64,000 nucleotides of DNA from positions 124,001-188,000 of the forward strand of contig NZ_JAGINU010000001.1 in NCBI RefSeq assembly GCF_017876315.1, read 5' to 3'. Of this stretch, positions 28,617 through 37,147 are shown one piece after another. The notes under the pieces were generated by a model. It was not told the origin of the DNA. It saw only the letters and a list, made by a program, of their open reading frames with translations, and ran no database searches. Source of the stretch: Pseudonocardia parietis. Its GTDB lineage: Bacteria; Actinomycetota; Actinomycetes; Mycobacteriales; Pseudonocardiaceae. Every line of letters starts with the position of its first letter. Within the stretch, counting starts at the first letter, position 1. Made by a program: the position numbers and the translations under genes.

Positions 28617-28658
28617 CGTGGGTGGTTGGCACGGCCCTGACCGTGACAACCACCCACG
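28617..28658. terminator. Bidirectional terminator hairpin
   Basis: Perfect 12-bp arms CGTGGGTGGTTG and CAACCACCCACG, with an inner CACGG/CCGTG stem, lie between leuA and the convergent XRE regulator gene. Confidence 0.8.
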
Positions 28659-28662
28659 GGCC

Positions 28663-29556
28663 TCACGCCGTGTCGTCGACCGCCGCGCGGTGCCGGTCGC
28701 GGTAGCTCGCGATCAACCGCCGGGACGCCTCGGGTTCGAGCGCGTCGGCCCGGACGTCGGCGAGCACCCTCCGGTAGGTCTCCAGGTCCTTCGGCGAGTC
28801 GAGGAAGCTCTCCCCCGCGTGCCCCTCGGTGTGCACCACGTCCGAACCGAGCTCGTCGGGGATCTGCAGCACGGCGAACCGTCCGGTGTGCGCCCGCTGC
28901 ACCCCGGCCGAGAACGGCAGCACCAGCAGGATCACGTTCGGCAGCCGGGAGAGCTCGATCAGCCGGTCGAGCTGCTCCGCCATCACGTCCGGCCCGCCGG
29001 TGACACGGGCCAGCACGGCCTCGTCGATCACCGACCGGAACCGGAGCGGCGGGGTCGCGGTGAGCCACTCCTGGCGTCGGCGCCGCAGGTGCACGAGCTG
29101 GTCGATCTCCCAGGCCTCGTGACCGGGCAACCGGGCCCGCAGGACGGCGCGGGTGTACCCGGCGGTCTGCAGCAGGCCGTGCAGGACGGACAGGTCGAAC
29201 GCGTCGGTCCCGACGGCGTCGCTCTCCACCGCCGCGTAGCGGCCGGGCGCGGGCAGGGCGTAGCGGTCGGTCCGCAGACCCTCGGTGAACGGCTCCCACC
29301 AGCCGCGGGTACGGCTCTGGGTCACGAGGCGGCGCAGCATGTCCGCCTCGACATCGGCGACGCCGCCGTAGAGGTGGAGCAGCGCGTCGACGTCGGCGAC
29401 GCGCGGTACGCCCTTGCCGTTCTCCAGCCGGCTGACCTTGGAGGTCGAGCAGGCGAGCGCGCGGGCGACGTCCTCCAGCTTCATGCCGGCATTGCCGCGC
29501 AGCCTGCGCAGCTCCGTACCGAGACGTCGACGGGCGCCGACCGGCTCCTGCTCCAC
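28663..29556 (-). CDS. XRE-family regulator with DUF5753 domain
   Basis: A 297-residue protein. The N-terminal helix-turn-helix (about 10-65) reads L-G-T-E-L-R-R-L-R, M-K-L-E-D-V-A-R-A-L-A-C-S-T-S-K-V-S-R-L-E-N-G-K-G. The rest is the DUF5753 domain (Y-E/A-A-V-E-S-D-A, L-H-G-L-L-Q-T-A-G-Y, H-L-R-R-R-R-Q-E, L-P-F-S-A-G). Such proteins (WhiJ-like) usually pair with a DUF397 protein and regulate development or antibiotics. No DUF397 gene is here; instead two tiny ORFs face it across an array of TGCAAT boxes. Confidence 0.92.
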   Translation of the reverse strand: MEQEPVGARRRLGTELRRLRGNAGMKLEDVARALACSTSKVSRLENGKGVPRVADVDALLHLYGGVADVEADMLRRLVTQSRTRGWWEPFTEGLRTDRYALPAPGRYAAVESDAVGTDAFDLSVLHGLLQTAGYTRAVLRARLPGHEAWEIDQLVHLRRRRQEWLTATPPLRFRSVIDEAVLARVTGGPDVMAEQLDRLIELSRLPNVILLVLPFSAGVQRAHTGRFAVLQIPDELGSDVVHTEGHAGESFLDSPKDLETYRRVLADVRADALEPEASRRLIASYRDRHRAAVDDTA

Positions 29557-29604
29557 CCCACCCTCCCGATCTCCGCGTCCCGGGGCGTCCGCGGGACGCC
29601 GTCA

Positions 29605-29666
29605 TGCAATCACATCACGGGTGCAATCTCACTCGTTATGCAACTTTCATCAGAATTGCAATTGCA
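29605..29666. promoter_or_regulatory. Array of TGCAAT boxes with 17-bp period
   Basis: TGCAAT or TGCAAC occurs at 29605, 29622 and 29639 in direct orientation, each exactly 17 bp apart, followed by two inverted copies ATTGCA at 29655 and 29661. The patch is far more A/T-rich than its surroundings and lies between the XRE gene and the two small ORFs. It looks like a multi-site operator for the XRE protein. Confidence 0.6.
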
Positions 29667-29784
29667 CGAGCCGTGGAGAGCCGGGCATCCTGAAAGCACC
29701 GGACGTGACGAGCGGCACACCGATCGACGCGCCCGGCAGCAGTGCCGAGTCCGGGGGAACGAGCAGAACCGAAGGGAGAACGAG

Positions 29785-29856
29785 ATGATCCGCAAGGCAC
29801 AGGTGCCGCACGCCGGCAAGCACGAGCGCGCCCGCGTCGGGCGGTGGACACCGTGA
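29785..29856 (+). CDS. 23-residue basic micro-ORF
   Basis: An ATG 6 nt after GAAGGGAG opens 23 codons (M-I-R-K-A-Q-V-P-H-A-G-K-H-E-R-A-R and so on), rich in Arg, Lys and His. Its TGA overlaps the GTG of the next ORF (GTGA), so it may serve as a translational lead-in for the membrane peptide. The strong ribosome-binding site supports translation; no family is recognised. Confidence 0.45.
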   Translation: MIRKAQVPHAGKHERARVGRWTP

Positions 29857-30056
29857 TCGTCCTGGTCGCGCTGGCCCTGTCCGGGCTGGCGGTCATCGTC
29901 CTGACCGCGATCGTGATCGGCGTGACCGAATCCAGGCAGCGCGGAGCCTGGCGCCAGATCGCCGCAGAGCGGCGGCGGGCGTGGGAACGGCGGCAGCGAC
30001 AGTTGCACGGCGGCCCGCACCACGTCGAAGCATGGGCCGACGAGGACACCGACTGA
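29853..30056 (+). CDS. 67-residue single-helix membrane peptide
   Basis: Starting at the overlapping GTG, the protein opens with a hydrophobic helix (V-I-V-L-V-A-L-A-L-S-G-L-A-V-I) followed by a strongly charged tail rich in Arg, Gln and Trp (W-R-Q-I-A-A-E-R-R-R-A-W-E-R-R) that is likely a cytoplasmic helix. I recognise no family. It is coupled to the 23-residue ORF and its stop codon lies in the first 32-bp repeat. The divergent XRE regulator is its likely controller. Confidence 0.5.
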   Translation: MIVLVALALSGLAVIVLTAIVIGVTESRQRGAWRQIAAERRRAWERRQRQLHGGPHHVEAWADEDTD

Positions 30057-30149
30057 GGCTTGCCGAAGGAGTATCGGCGTGAGCCTGAGGCTTGCCGAAG
30101 GAGTATCGGCGTGAGCCTGAGGCTTGCCGAAGGAGTATCGGCATGAGCC
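30054..30149. repeat. Three tandem 32-bp repeats, each a hairpin
   Basis: Units start at 30054, 30086 and 30118 and are identical except one G-to-A change in the third. Each can fold as GGCT-t-GCCGA / TCGGC-gtg-AGCC with an AGGAGTA loop. The first contains the stop codon of the membrane peptide; the array ends 24 bp before the recR stop on the opposite strand. Confidence 0.9.
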
Positions 30150-30173
30150 TGACGATCGGCGGCCCGGTTCGGG

Positions 30174-30791
30174 CTACAGCGCCCGGCGGCCGGCGAGTGC
30201 CCGGCCCAGGGTCATCTCGTCGGCGAACTCCAGGTCGCCGCCCATCGGCAGCCCGGAGGCGAGCCGGGTGACGGTCAGGCCCGGGAAGTCACGCAGCAGC
30301 CGGACCAGGTAGGTCGCGGTCGCCTCGCCCTCGGTGTTGGGGTCGGTGGCGATGATGACCTCGGCGATCGCGGTCTCGTCCTGGGCCGGGCCGGTGCCAC
30401 CGAGCCGCGCGAGGAGCTCACGGATCCGCAGCGTGTCGGGTCCGACCCCGGCGAGCGGGTCGAGCGCGCCACCGAGCACGTGGTAGCGCCCCTTGAACTC
30501 CCGGGTCCGTTCGACGGCCAGGACGTCCTTCGGCTCCTCGACCACGCACACGAGCGTCGGGTCACGGCGGGCGTCGGCGCAGTACCGGCACCGGGTGTCC
30601 GCCGAGACGTTGTTGCACACCTCGCAGAACGCAACGCCCTGCTTCACGGCCTGCAGGACCTCCTGCAGCCGGGCGATGTCGGCCGGATCGGCGGCCAGCA
30701 GGTGGAACGCGATGCGCTGGGCGCTCTTCGGGCCGACGCCGGGCAGGCGGCCGAGCTCGTCGATCAGGTCCTGGACCGGTCCCTCGAACAC
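30174..30791 (-). CDS. recR: Recombination mediator RecR
   Basis: A 205-residue RecR. It has the helix-hairpin-helix ([11 protein letters not shown]), the four-cysteine zinc finger ([16 protein letters not shown]) and a Toprim domain ([10 protein letters not shown]). RecR helps RecO load RecA on gaps in DNA repair. GTG 30791 is one base after the ybaB stop, so ybaB-recR form an operon, the standard arrangement beside dnaX. Confidence 0.97.
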   Translation of the reverse strand: MFEGPVQDLIDELGRLPGVGPKSAQRIAFHLLAADPADIARLQEVLQAVKQGVAFCEVCNNVSADTRCRYCADARRDPTLVCVVEEPKDVLAVERTREFKGRYHVLGGALDPLAGVGPDTLRIRELLARLGGTGPAQDETAIAEVIIATDPNTEGEATATYLVRLLRDFPGLTVTRLASGLPMGGDLEFADEMTLGRALAGRRAL

Positions 30792-30792
30792 C

Positions 30793-31128
30793 TCAGGCGC
30801 CCGGGAGTCCCAGGCCGCCCATGTCGAGTCCGCCGGCGAGCGGCCCCATCTTCTGCTGCTGGAGCTCCTGCGCACGGCGGACGGCGTCGGCGAGCGCACC
30901 GGCGACGAGGTCCTGCAGGGTCTCGACGTCCTCGGGGTCGACGACCTTCGGGTCGATCCTGACCGAGCGCGGCTCGAGACCGGCGGTGACGGTGACCTCG
31001 ACGAGACCGTTGCCGGCCTGGCCGGTCACCTCGGCGGCGGCGAGTTCGGCCTGCGCCTCCTGCAGCTGCTGCTGCATCTTCTGGGCCTGCTGCAGGATCA
31101 TCTGCATGTCGGGCTGACCGGGTTGCAC
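30793..31128 (-). CDS. ybaB: YbaB/EbfC nucleoid-associated protein
   Basis: A 111-residue protein: long N-terminal helix rich in Gln ([13 protein letters not shown]), then strands [12 protein letters not shown] and [17 protein letters not shown], and a Gly/Leu-rich tail. The dimeric tweezer protein binds DNA loosely. GTG 31128 follows GAGGGGG; an ATG seven codons inside is an alternative. Confidence 0.95.
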   Translation of the reverse strand: MQPGQPDMQMILQQAQKMQQQLQEAQAELAAAEVTGQAGNGLVEVTVTAGLEPRSVRIDPKVVDPEDVETLQDLVAGALADAVRRAQELQQQKMGPLAGGLDMGGLGLPGA

Positions 31129-31217
31129 GCGTCCCCCTCGCTGTCGGTGCCGGCTCACGCGTCCGGGGCCTACCCCGACACGACCGGCGCGGACGTCTCC
31201 TGGAGTCCAGGGTAGCC

Positions 31218-32042
31218 GTGTCAGGCTGTTCCACCGTGCACGCCCCGATCCGTTCCGTCGCCGTCGCCGTACTCGCCGCTGCCGCACTGTGCAGCGGATG
31301 CACGGCGCCCCCCGACACGCCTGCCGCCCCGCCCCCGGTGGCGGAGCCGGCCGTGTCCGCCGAGGCCACCACCCAGGGCGCCGTGTCATCGGCACCGGCT
31401 GCCCCGATCGTGCTGCTCGACCCGGGACACAACGGCGGCAACGGGGCGAACCCCGCCGCGCTCCGGCGCCAGGTGCCGGACGGTCGCGGCGGCACAAAGT
31501 CGTGCAACACCACCGGCTCCGCCACGAACGCCGGCTATCCCGAGCACGCCTTCACCTGGGACCTCACGCAGCGGGTACGTACCCGGCTCGAGGCCGCCGG
31601 CGTGCGGGTGGTCCTCACCCGCCAGGACGACGACGGCGTCGGCCCCTGCGTCGACGAGCGCGGCGCGGCGGGCGGCCGGGCCGGCGCCGTGGCCGCGGTG
31701 TCCCTGCACGCCGACGGATCCGGTCCGTCGGCCCGCGGCTTCCACGTCGCCCACGCGGACCCGCCGGTACACGGCACCGGGCCGGAGTCGCTGCGGCTGG
31801 CGACGGCGCTGCGCGACGGGCTGCGCTCCGGCCGGTTCGCGACCGCCGACTACATAGGGCAGGACGGTCTGGACGCGCGCGACGACCTGGCCGGGCTGAA
31901 CCTGGCGACCGTCCCGACGGCGCTCGTCGAGGCCGGGAACATGCGCAACGCCGACGACGCCGCGGTACTGACGAGCGCCGAGGGCCGCGACCGGTACGCG
32001 GAAGCCATCAGCGCCGGCGTGCTCGCCTACCTCGGGCGCTGA
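31218..32042 (+). CDS. N-acetylmuramoyl-L-alanine amidase lipoprotein
   Basis: A 274-residue exported hydrolase. The signal ([14 protein letters not shown]) ends in a lipobox, then a Pro/Ala linker to about residue 62. The Amidase_3 domain has [11 protein letters not shown] (zinc His), Y-P-E-H-A-F-T-W (zinc Glu), V-S-L-H-A-D-G (zinc His) and the catalytic Glu in [10 protein letters not shown]. It cuts peptide stems from peptidoglycan, outside the membrane. It is divergent from ybaB-recR and converges with dnaX (9-bp gap). Confidence 0.93.
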   Translation: MSGCSTVHAPIRSVAVAVLAAAALCSGCTAPPDTPAAPPPVAEPAVSAEATTQGAVSSAPAAPIVLLDPGHNGGNGANPAALRRQVPDGRGGTKSCNTTGSATNAGYPEHAFTWDLTQRVRTRLEAAGVRVVLTRQDDDGVGPCVDERGAAGGRAGAVAAVSLHADGSGPSARGFHVAHADPPVHGTGPESLRLATALRDGLRSGRFATADYIGQDGLDARDDLAGLNLATVPTALVEAGNMRNADDAAVLTSAEGRDRYAEAISAGVLAYLGR

Positions 32043-32051
32043 CCGGGCCGG

Positions 32052-34901
32052 TCACTTCGGGTCGAACGTACGGGCGCCGAGGTGCTCCTGGAGGATCCCC
32101 AGCGCCGCGGCCTCGGGATCCCGTCGTGCCCCGGGCGCTTCCGCCTCGGCGGCGGCCTCGGCCATCATCGACTCCTCCACGTCCGCCTGGCTGACCGGTT
32201 CGGTCCGCTGTGGCGCCGCGGCTGAGGCTCGGCCGCCCCGGGACCCCGGGCCGGAGTCGTCGAGGTCCGGCGGAGCATCCTCCGGGGGCGGCTCCGGGGG
32301 CAGCGGGATGTCCCCGTCCGCACCGGCCGGGCGCCGGGCCGGACGGCCGGGCGCCCCGCCGTCCTGCTGGTCCGCCGGTGAGCCCTGCCGCTGCGACGGC
32401 CGTTGCGGGACCGGACGCTGCTGGCGCTCCGGGGCGGCCCGGCGTTGCGGAGCGGCGGCCTCGCCCTGATCGCAGCGGACCTGCCACTGCACGCCGAGCA
32501 CCGACCGCAGCGCGTCGCTGATCACGTCGGTGTTGCGCGGCTCGGACAGTCGCCGGGCCAGCGGCGGCGCCCCGATCGCGAGGACGAGGGTGTCCCCGTC
32601 GACGGCCCGCACCGTCGCGTTGACCAGTAGTGCCTCGGTACTGCGGCTGCGCTGCCGGACGGCGGCAAGGATCTCCGGCCACACCCGCCGGACGGCGGTG
32701 GCATCCAGCGACGCGGTCGCCGGGGCGGGCTGCGCGGACTCGGGCGGCGACGCGTCGGCGGGGGCACCGTCGCGGGGCGGCGCGGGGCGCTCCGCGACCG
32801 TCGCCGCCGGCTCGGTCGGCTCGGCGGGCTCGGTCGGCTCGGCCGGAGGCCCGGACGGTTCCCCATCCGGAGCAGCCGGTCCGCCGCCGCCCGGAGCGGC
32901 CGGTCGGTCACCGCCCGCCTCGCGACCGGTCGGCGCTGCACCGTGGCCGGAGGGCCCGCCGGTGTCGCCCACCGGGGCCGTCTCGGCAGGCTCGCCGGTG
33001 CCGGAGCCCGCTGCGGGTGCTCCCGCGGCTCCGAGAGCGCTCCCCGTGCCGGCGTCGGGGGTGCTCCCCGTGTCGGCGCCGGAGGAGCTTCCGGTGTCGG
33101 CACCGGTCGGGACGTCGGCGCCCGTCCCGGTGGCGGCACCAGCGGTGACGGAGGCTTCAGCGGCAGCACCGGCGGAGGCGCCGGTGGGTGCGGTGGAGGC
33201 GGCCCCCGTGGCATCGCCAGCCGCGGCTCCCGTGGGGGCGCCAGCGGCCGGCCCGGTGGGGGCGGTGGAGGCAGCGCCCGTGGCGGCATCAGCCGCGGCG
33301 CCAGTGGGGGTACCAGCGGCGGGTCCGGTGGGGCCGGCCGTGGTGGGGGCAGTGGAGGCGTCAGCGCCCATACCGACGGGAGCATCCGCTCCGGTATCGG
33401 CACCGGGGTCGGCGCTCGCGCCCACGCCCGAACCCGAAGGAGCATCCGCTCCGGCAGCGGCGCCCGAGCTCGCTGCGACCGGGGCGCCGTCCCGGCTCGC
33501 CGCCGGGCGGCGTTCCCCGCCGGACTCCCTCGTCGCGCCGGAGGAGCCCGCACCGGCCTCGTCGTTCGCAGCCGATCCCCGGGAGCTCGCCGACGTCGTC
33601 GCGGCGCCACCAGGGCTGCCGGTGGCCGCGGCACCGCCTTCGGCCGGCGCTGCCGCGCTGCCGGTCGGGGCCGCGGTCCGCTCGCTGGGCCGCACGAACC
33701 GCTTGGCGGCCCCGCCGCCCTCGTCGGTGGGGTCGGAGGCGATCGCGTTCCGCCGTTCGATCCGCTCCAGCCGCTCGAGCAGCCCGCCGTCCGAGGTGGT
33801 CGCCGCGGGCAGCAGCATCCGGGCGCACAGCAGTTCCAGCAGCAGCCGCGGCGCCGTCGCACCACGCATCTCGATCAGACCCTGGTGCAGGATCTCGCCG
33901 TACCGGGTCAGCGTCGCCGGGCCCAGCCGTGCGGCCTGGTCCGCCATCCGGGACAGCTCGTCGTCCGCGCCGTCGACCAGGCCCTGCTCCGCGGCGTCCG
34001 GCACGGCCTGGATCAGCATGAGGTCGCGGAAGCGCTGCAGCAGGTCGGAGGCGAAACGCCGCGGATCGTGCCCGGCCTCGACCAGCCGGTCCACCGCGCC
34101 GTAGACGGCGGCGCCGTCGGCAGCGGAGAGGGCGTCCACCGCGTCGTCGATCAGCGCGGAGTCGGTGACACCCAGCAGCGCGACCGCGCGCTCGTAGGTG
34201 ACCCCCGGCGATCCGGCACCCGCGAGGAGCTGGTCCAGCACGGACAGGGTGTCCCGGGCCGACCCGCCACCGGCCCGGATGACCAGCGGGAACACCGGCG
34301 GCGCGACGGTGACCTCCTCCTCGCCGCAGATCTTCTCCAGCAGCGAGCGCATGGTGCCCGGCGGGATCAGCCGGAAGGGGTAGTGGTGGGTCCGCGAGCG
34401 GATCGTCGGCAGGACCTTCTCCGGCTCCGTGGTCGCGAACACGAAGACGAGGTGCTCCGGCGGCTCCTCGACGATCTTGAGCAGCGCGTTGAAGCCCTGG
34501 TTGGTGACCATGTGCGCCTCGTCGACGACGAAGACGCGGTAGCGCGACTCCGCAGGCGCGTAGAACGCCCGGTCACGCAGCTCTCGGGCATCCTCGACGC
34601 CACCGTGGGAGGCCGCGTCGAGCTCGATGACGTCGATGCTCCCCGGTCCCTCGGGCGCGAGCGCCACGCAGGACGAGCACTCCCCGCACGGATCCGGCGT
34701 CGGCCCCTGCACGCAGTTCAGCGAGCGGGCCAGGATCCGCGCCGACGAGGTCTTGCCGCACCCGCGCGGACCCGAGAACAGGTACGCGTGATTGATCCGG
34801 CCCGCGGACAGGGCGGTGGCCAGGGGCTCGGTGACGTGCTCCTGCCCCACGACGTCGGCCAGCTTGGCCGGGCGGTACTTGCGGTACAGAGCCAGAGCCA
34901 C
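32052..34901 (-). CDS. dnaX: DNA polymerase III subunits gamma/tau
   Basis: A 949-residue clamp-loader ATPase. The Walker A motif is G-P-R-G-C-G-K-T-S-S, the zinc cysteines are C-V-Q-G-P-T-P-D-P-C-G-E-C-S-S-C, and the DExx box is V-D-E-A-H-M. Domains I-III end near residue 370; then comes an unusually long Ala/Gly/Pro/Thr-rich linker (about 400-710) with tandem repeats; the last 220 residues hold the tau-type domain with L-V-L-A-I-G-A-P-P-L-A-R-R-L. The protein drives beta-clamp loading at the fork. Followed upstream by the SRP RNA gene. Confidence 0.97.
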   Translation of the reverse strand: MALALYRKYRPAKLADVVGQEHVTEPLATALSAGRINHAYLFSGPRGCGKTSSARILARSLNCVQGPTPDPCGECSSCVALAPEGPGSIDVIELDAASHGGVEDARELRDRAFYAPAESRYRVFVVDEAHMVTNQGFNALLKIVEEPPEHLVFVFATTEPEKVLPTIRSRTHHYPFRLIPPGTMRSLLEKICGEEEVTVAPPVFPLVIRAGGGSARDTLSVLDQLLAGAGSPGVTYERAVALLGVTDSALIDDAVDALSAADGAAVYGAVDRLVEAGHDPRRFASDLLQRFRDLMLIQAVPDAAEQGLVDGADDELSRMADQAARLGPATLTRYGEILHQGLIEMRGATAPRLLLELLCARMLLPAATTSDGGLLERLERIERRNAIASDPTDEGGGAAKRFVRPSERTAAPTGSAAAPAEGGAAATGSPGGAATTSASSRGSAANDEAGAGSSGATRESGGERRPAASRDGAPVAASSGAAAGADAPSGSGVGASADPGADTGADAPVGMGADASTAPTTAGPTGPAAGTPTGAAADAATGAASTAPTGPAAGAPTGAAAGDATGAASTAPTGASAGAAAEASVTAGAATGTGADVPTGADTGSSSGADTGSTPDAGTGSALGAAGAPAAGSGTGEPAETAPVGDTGGPSGHGAAPTGREAGGDRPAAPGGGGPAAPDGEPSGPPAEPTEPAEPTEPAATVAERPAPPRDGAPADASPPESAQPAPATASLDATAVRRVWPEILAAVRQRSRSTEALLVNATVRAVDGDTLVLAIGAPPLARRLSEPRNTDVISDALRSVLGVQWQVRCDQGEAAAPQRRAAPERQQRPVPQRPSQRQGSPADQQDGGAPGRPARRPAGADGDIPLPPEPPPEDAPPDLDDSGPGSRGGRASAAAPQRTEPVSQADVEESMMAEAAAEAEAPGARRDPEAAALGILQEHLGARTFDPK
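33183..33326. repeat. 72-bp tandem repeat in the dnaX linker
   Basis: Two imperfect 72-bp copies (33183-33254 and 33255-33326) encode 24-residue units of the form P-T-G-x-A-A-G-x-P-T-G-A-A-A. They lie in the low-complexity linker and preserve the reading frame. Confidence 0.7.
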
Positions 34902-34975
34902 GCATCGAGGCTACCGAGCGACCCCGACAGTCACGGAAGGCCGGGGCGAGGACCGGGACGGAGCCCAAAAAGAAA

Positions 34976-35066
34976 GGGGACCCCGCGCACCCGCCAGAGC
35001 CTGCTGACCCTTGCTGCCTTCCGGCCCTGGGGGAGTTCGCAGGATGGACGCCGCACGGGGTCCGCG
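34976..35066 (-). ncRNA. ffs: Signal recognition particle RNA, small type
   Basis: On the minus strand the sequence contains the SRP core with GGCCGGAAGGCAGCAAGGG and the following GTCAGCAGGCT, the Ffh-binding helix 8. The ends GGACCCC and GGGGTCC pair to close the hairpin, and a T-rich run (TTTCTTTTT) follows as terminator. Boundaries are approximate. It lies upstream of dnaX, a common actinobacterial position. Confidence 0.93.
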
Positions 35067-35146
35067 GACAGTGTGCCACGAACCGGCCGTTCGGGGCGTG
35101 AGGGGGCGGTGCCGCTGCACGGGAGGCGGCAGGTAACCTCGTTCGC

Positions 35147-35234
35147 GGAGGATTCGCCTAGTGGCCTAGGGCGCACGCTTGGAAAGCGTGTTGGGAGCAA
35201 TCCCTCAGGGGTTCAAATCCCCTATCCTCCGCCA
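35147..35234 (+). tRNA. tRNA-Ser(GGA)
   Basis: An 88-nt cloverleaf including encoded CCA: acceptor GGAGGAT/ATCCTCC, anticodon stem CACGC/GCGTG with loop TTGGAAA (anticodon GGA), long variable arm as in class II tRNAs, T arm GGGGTTCAAATCCCC. Confidence 0.97.
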
Positions 35235-35244
35235 GCCGGAGCAG

Positions 35245-35288
35245 GCAGAACGCCGGGCGGTTCCTCAACGGAGCCCCCGGCGTTCTGC
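35245..35288. terminator. Terminator hairpin after tRNA-Ser(GGA)
   Basis: Perfect 13-bp arms GCAGAACGCCGGG and CCCGGCGTTCTGC lie 10 bp after the tRNA and end just before the convergent MaoC gene stop, so they may serve both. Confidence 0.8.
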
Positions 35289-35289
35289 G

Positions 35290-35754
35290 TCAGCGGGCTT
35301 CATGATCTCCGCTTCCTTCCCAGCCGGGCATGTGCATCGTCCAGCAGACCGCGGTTCCCGCCAGGGCGACAGTGCCGTCGTCGCGGGTGACACTGCAGTT
35401 CAGTCTGGTGATCGGTTTGTCGCCACGGGCTTCGGTGACCTCCACGTGACCGGTGATGATGTCTCCCGGGCGAACCGGTGCGGTGAAGCTCCAGGAGACC
35501 GACATGAACACCGTCCCCGGACCGGGGAGCTTCTCTGCCACGACCGCGTTGAGGACGGCGCTCGTGACTCCACCTTGGACAACTACCTGACCGAATCGTG
35601 ACGACTCGGCCGCCCGGTGGTCGTGGTGCAGCGGGTTGCGGTCCCCGCTGATCCTCGTGAACAGGTCGATGTCGTCCGCACCCACCGTCCGGGACAGCGC
35701 AGCGGTGGCACCCACCGCGGGTTGCCCGAGCGGCCATGCTGATGTCGTGGTCAT
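35290..35754 (-). CDS. MaoC-family (R)-hydratase-like protein
   Basis: A 154-residue hot-dog-fold protein. The hydratase motif is present: D-I-D-L-F-T-R-I-S-G-D-R-N-P-L-H-H-D, with the catalytic Asp and His, then V-V-V-Q-G-G-V-T-S-A and R-P-G-D-I-I-T-G-H-V-E-V. Such enzymes hydrate trans-2-enoyl-CoA to (R)-3-hydroxyacyl-CoA. The ATG shares one base with the MFS stop, so it is cotranscribed with the transporter: import and catabolism of an acyl or aromatic compound is plausible but not shown. Confidence 0.88.
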   Translation of the reverse strand: MTTTSAWPLGQPAVGATAALSRTVGADDIDLFTRISGDRNPLHHDHRAAESSRFGQVVVQGGVTSAVLNAVVAEKLPGPGTVFMSVSWSFTAPVRPGDIITGHVEVTEARGDKPITRLNCSVTRDDGTVALAGTAVCWTMHMPGWEGSGDHEAR

Positions 35755-36998
35755 CAGGCCTCCTTGCCGGATGTCGAGGCGTGGTCGGTGGTGCGGGCGC
35801 CGAAAGCCCGCATGGCGCGGGCGCCGAGGACGGGACCGGGGACGAGGATCAGGAAGGCGTACTGCCAGCCGACGGCATCGGCGAGCAACGGCACGAGCTG
35901 GATACTGAGGACCGTCAGGGCGAACCCGATCGCGGTCTGCGCGGTCAGGGCGGTCCCGATGAACCGGGGATCGGCGGTCTCGCTCAGCGAGGTGGAGAAG
36001 ACCCCGGAGTCGGCGATCACCGACGCACCCCAGACCGCGCAGAACACGATGAGCACAGCCGGCCCCGCGTGGAAGGCCACGGGCGAGAGCAGGCAACAGG
36101 CTCCGCTGACGATCAGTGCGGCGGCCGCGGCCTGCGGGCGGCCGAACCGGTCTGCGCCCAGGCCTCCCAGCAGGCAACCGACCACCCCGACGATGCCCAT
36201 CGTGGCGAAAACGACCAGCCCGACCGACCCCGGTAACTGGTCTGCGGCAGGGCTGACCAGCAAGAATGTGGGCAGCCAGGTCCAGAGTGCGTAGAGCTCC
36301 CACATGTGGCCGAAGTAGCCGAGGTTCACCAGCAGGGGGTCGCGCTGGGTGAACATCGTGAGGGCGTAGCGGGGGTGTGGAGCGCACCTGCCGGCCAGGT
36401 GCGGGCCCGGTCGCACGACGAGAAGGGCCACCAGGGCACCGAGCAGTCCGAGCGCGGAGGCGACGAGCAGGACAGTGGGCCACGGCAGGTCACCCAGACC
36501 GCTGATCAGCTGGGGCATGGTGGAGCCCAGCGTCAGGGCTCCGATCAGCATCCCCAGCGCGAGGCCACGACCGGCACTGGGTGCCCACGAGGCCATCAGC
36601 TTCATCCCGACCGGGTACACCCCGGCCAGGCAGACCCCGGTCAGGAACCGCAGCGGGATCGCACCGCCCATCCCGTCGACGAACAGCGCGAGGACCACCG
36701 TGCAGAGCGCCGCCGACGCCGCACTCACGGCCAGCACCACGTTGGCGGCGATCCGGTCGGCCAGGTTCAACACCGCCGAGGCGATCGCGCCCACGACGAA
36801 GCCGACCTGGGTCGACCCGGTCAGCCACACGGCGCCGGCCGTGCTGACCCCCCAGTCCTGGCGAAGGCTCGGCACGACGGCCGAGACCGAGAACCACACT
36901 GCGAGACCGAGCACCTGGACCACCGCGATCGCGGCCCGCTGACGGCGAGCAGCCAGCAGGTCGGCACGGCGGTGCCCGACATCCACGTCGTATCCCAC
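35754..36998 (-). CDS. MFS transporter, CynX/aromatic-acid type
   Basis: A 414-residue protein with twelve hydrophobic segments. Helices 1-6 include W-L-T-G-S-T-Q-V-G-F-V-V-G-A; helix 7 onward follows a basic loop; G-G-L-G-A-D-R-F-G-R-P is the second MFS loop motif. The GTG at 36998 is chosen because GGAGG stands 8 nt upstream. It is divergent from a TetR gene with two palindromes between, and overlaps the MaoC start by one base. The substrate is likely a carboxylate linked to the MaoC enzyme (inference). Confidence 0.85.
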   Translation of the reverse strand: MGYDVDVGHRRADLLAARRQRAAIAVVQVLGLAVWFSVSAVVPSLRQDWGVSTAGAVWLTGSTQVGFVVGAIASAVLNLADRIAANVVLAVSAASAALCTVVLALFVDGMGGAIPLRFLTGVCLAGVYPVGMKLMASWAPSAGRGLALGMLIGALTLGSTMPQLISGLGDLPWPTVLLVASALGLLGALVALLVVRPGPHLAGRCAPHPRYALTMFTQRDPLLVNLGYFGHMWELYALWTWLPTFLLVSPAADQLPGSVGLVVFATMGIVGVVGCLLGGLGADRFGRPQAAAAALIVSGACCLLSPVAFHAGPAVLIVFCAVWGASVIADSGVFSTSLSETADPRFIGTALTAQTAIGFALTVLSIQLVPLLADAVGWQYAFLILVPGPVLGARAMRAFGARTTDHASTSGKEA

Positions 36999-37035
36999 GC
37001 ACGCCACCTCCGGTCGCTGATGTGACAGCGACCAT

Positions 37036-37068
37036 AGACATACCTGTCTGCCCATACAAGGACGTATG
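37036..37068. promoter_or_regulatory. Two adjacent palindromes in the MFS/TetR divergent promoter
   Basis: AGACA-TACC-TGTCT (37036-37049) and CATAC-AAGGAC-GTATG (37053-37068) are both perfect inverted repeats, placed 3 bp apart just upstream of the MFS start. They are likely binding sites of the divergent TetR protein. Confidence 0.6.
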
Positions 37069-37147
37069 CCTCGGCCCGGCGTGTGGGATCCTGGAGTGGA
37101 GCGAGCGCGACCGGGTGGCGTCCCGGTCATGGAGCGGAGGTGGGCGC

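Noticed and set aside
30054-30149. Three direct repeats of 32 bp considered as a CRISPR array
   Set aside because: The units are adjacent with no spacers and no cas genes are nearby.
35147-35288. tRNA-Ser(GGA) as the edge of a genomic island
   Set aside because: No integrase, no repeat of the tRNA end and no mobility gene seen in the window; kept only as a possibility in a finding.
32943-35390. Long plus-strand open frame of 815 codons opposite dnaX and across the SRP RNA and tRNA
   Set aside because: It runs through two RNA genes and is the antisense of the dnaX low-complexity linker; the Gly/Ser/Arg-rich product has no domain.
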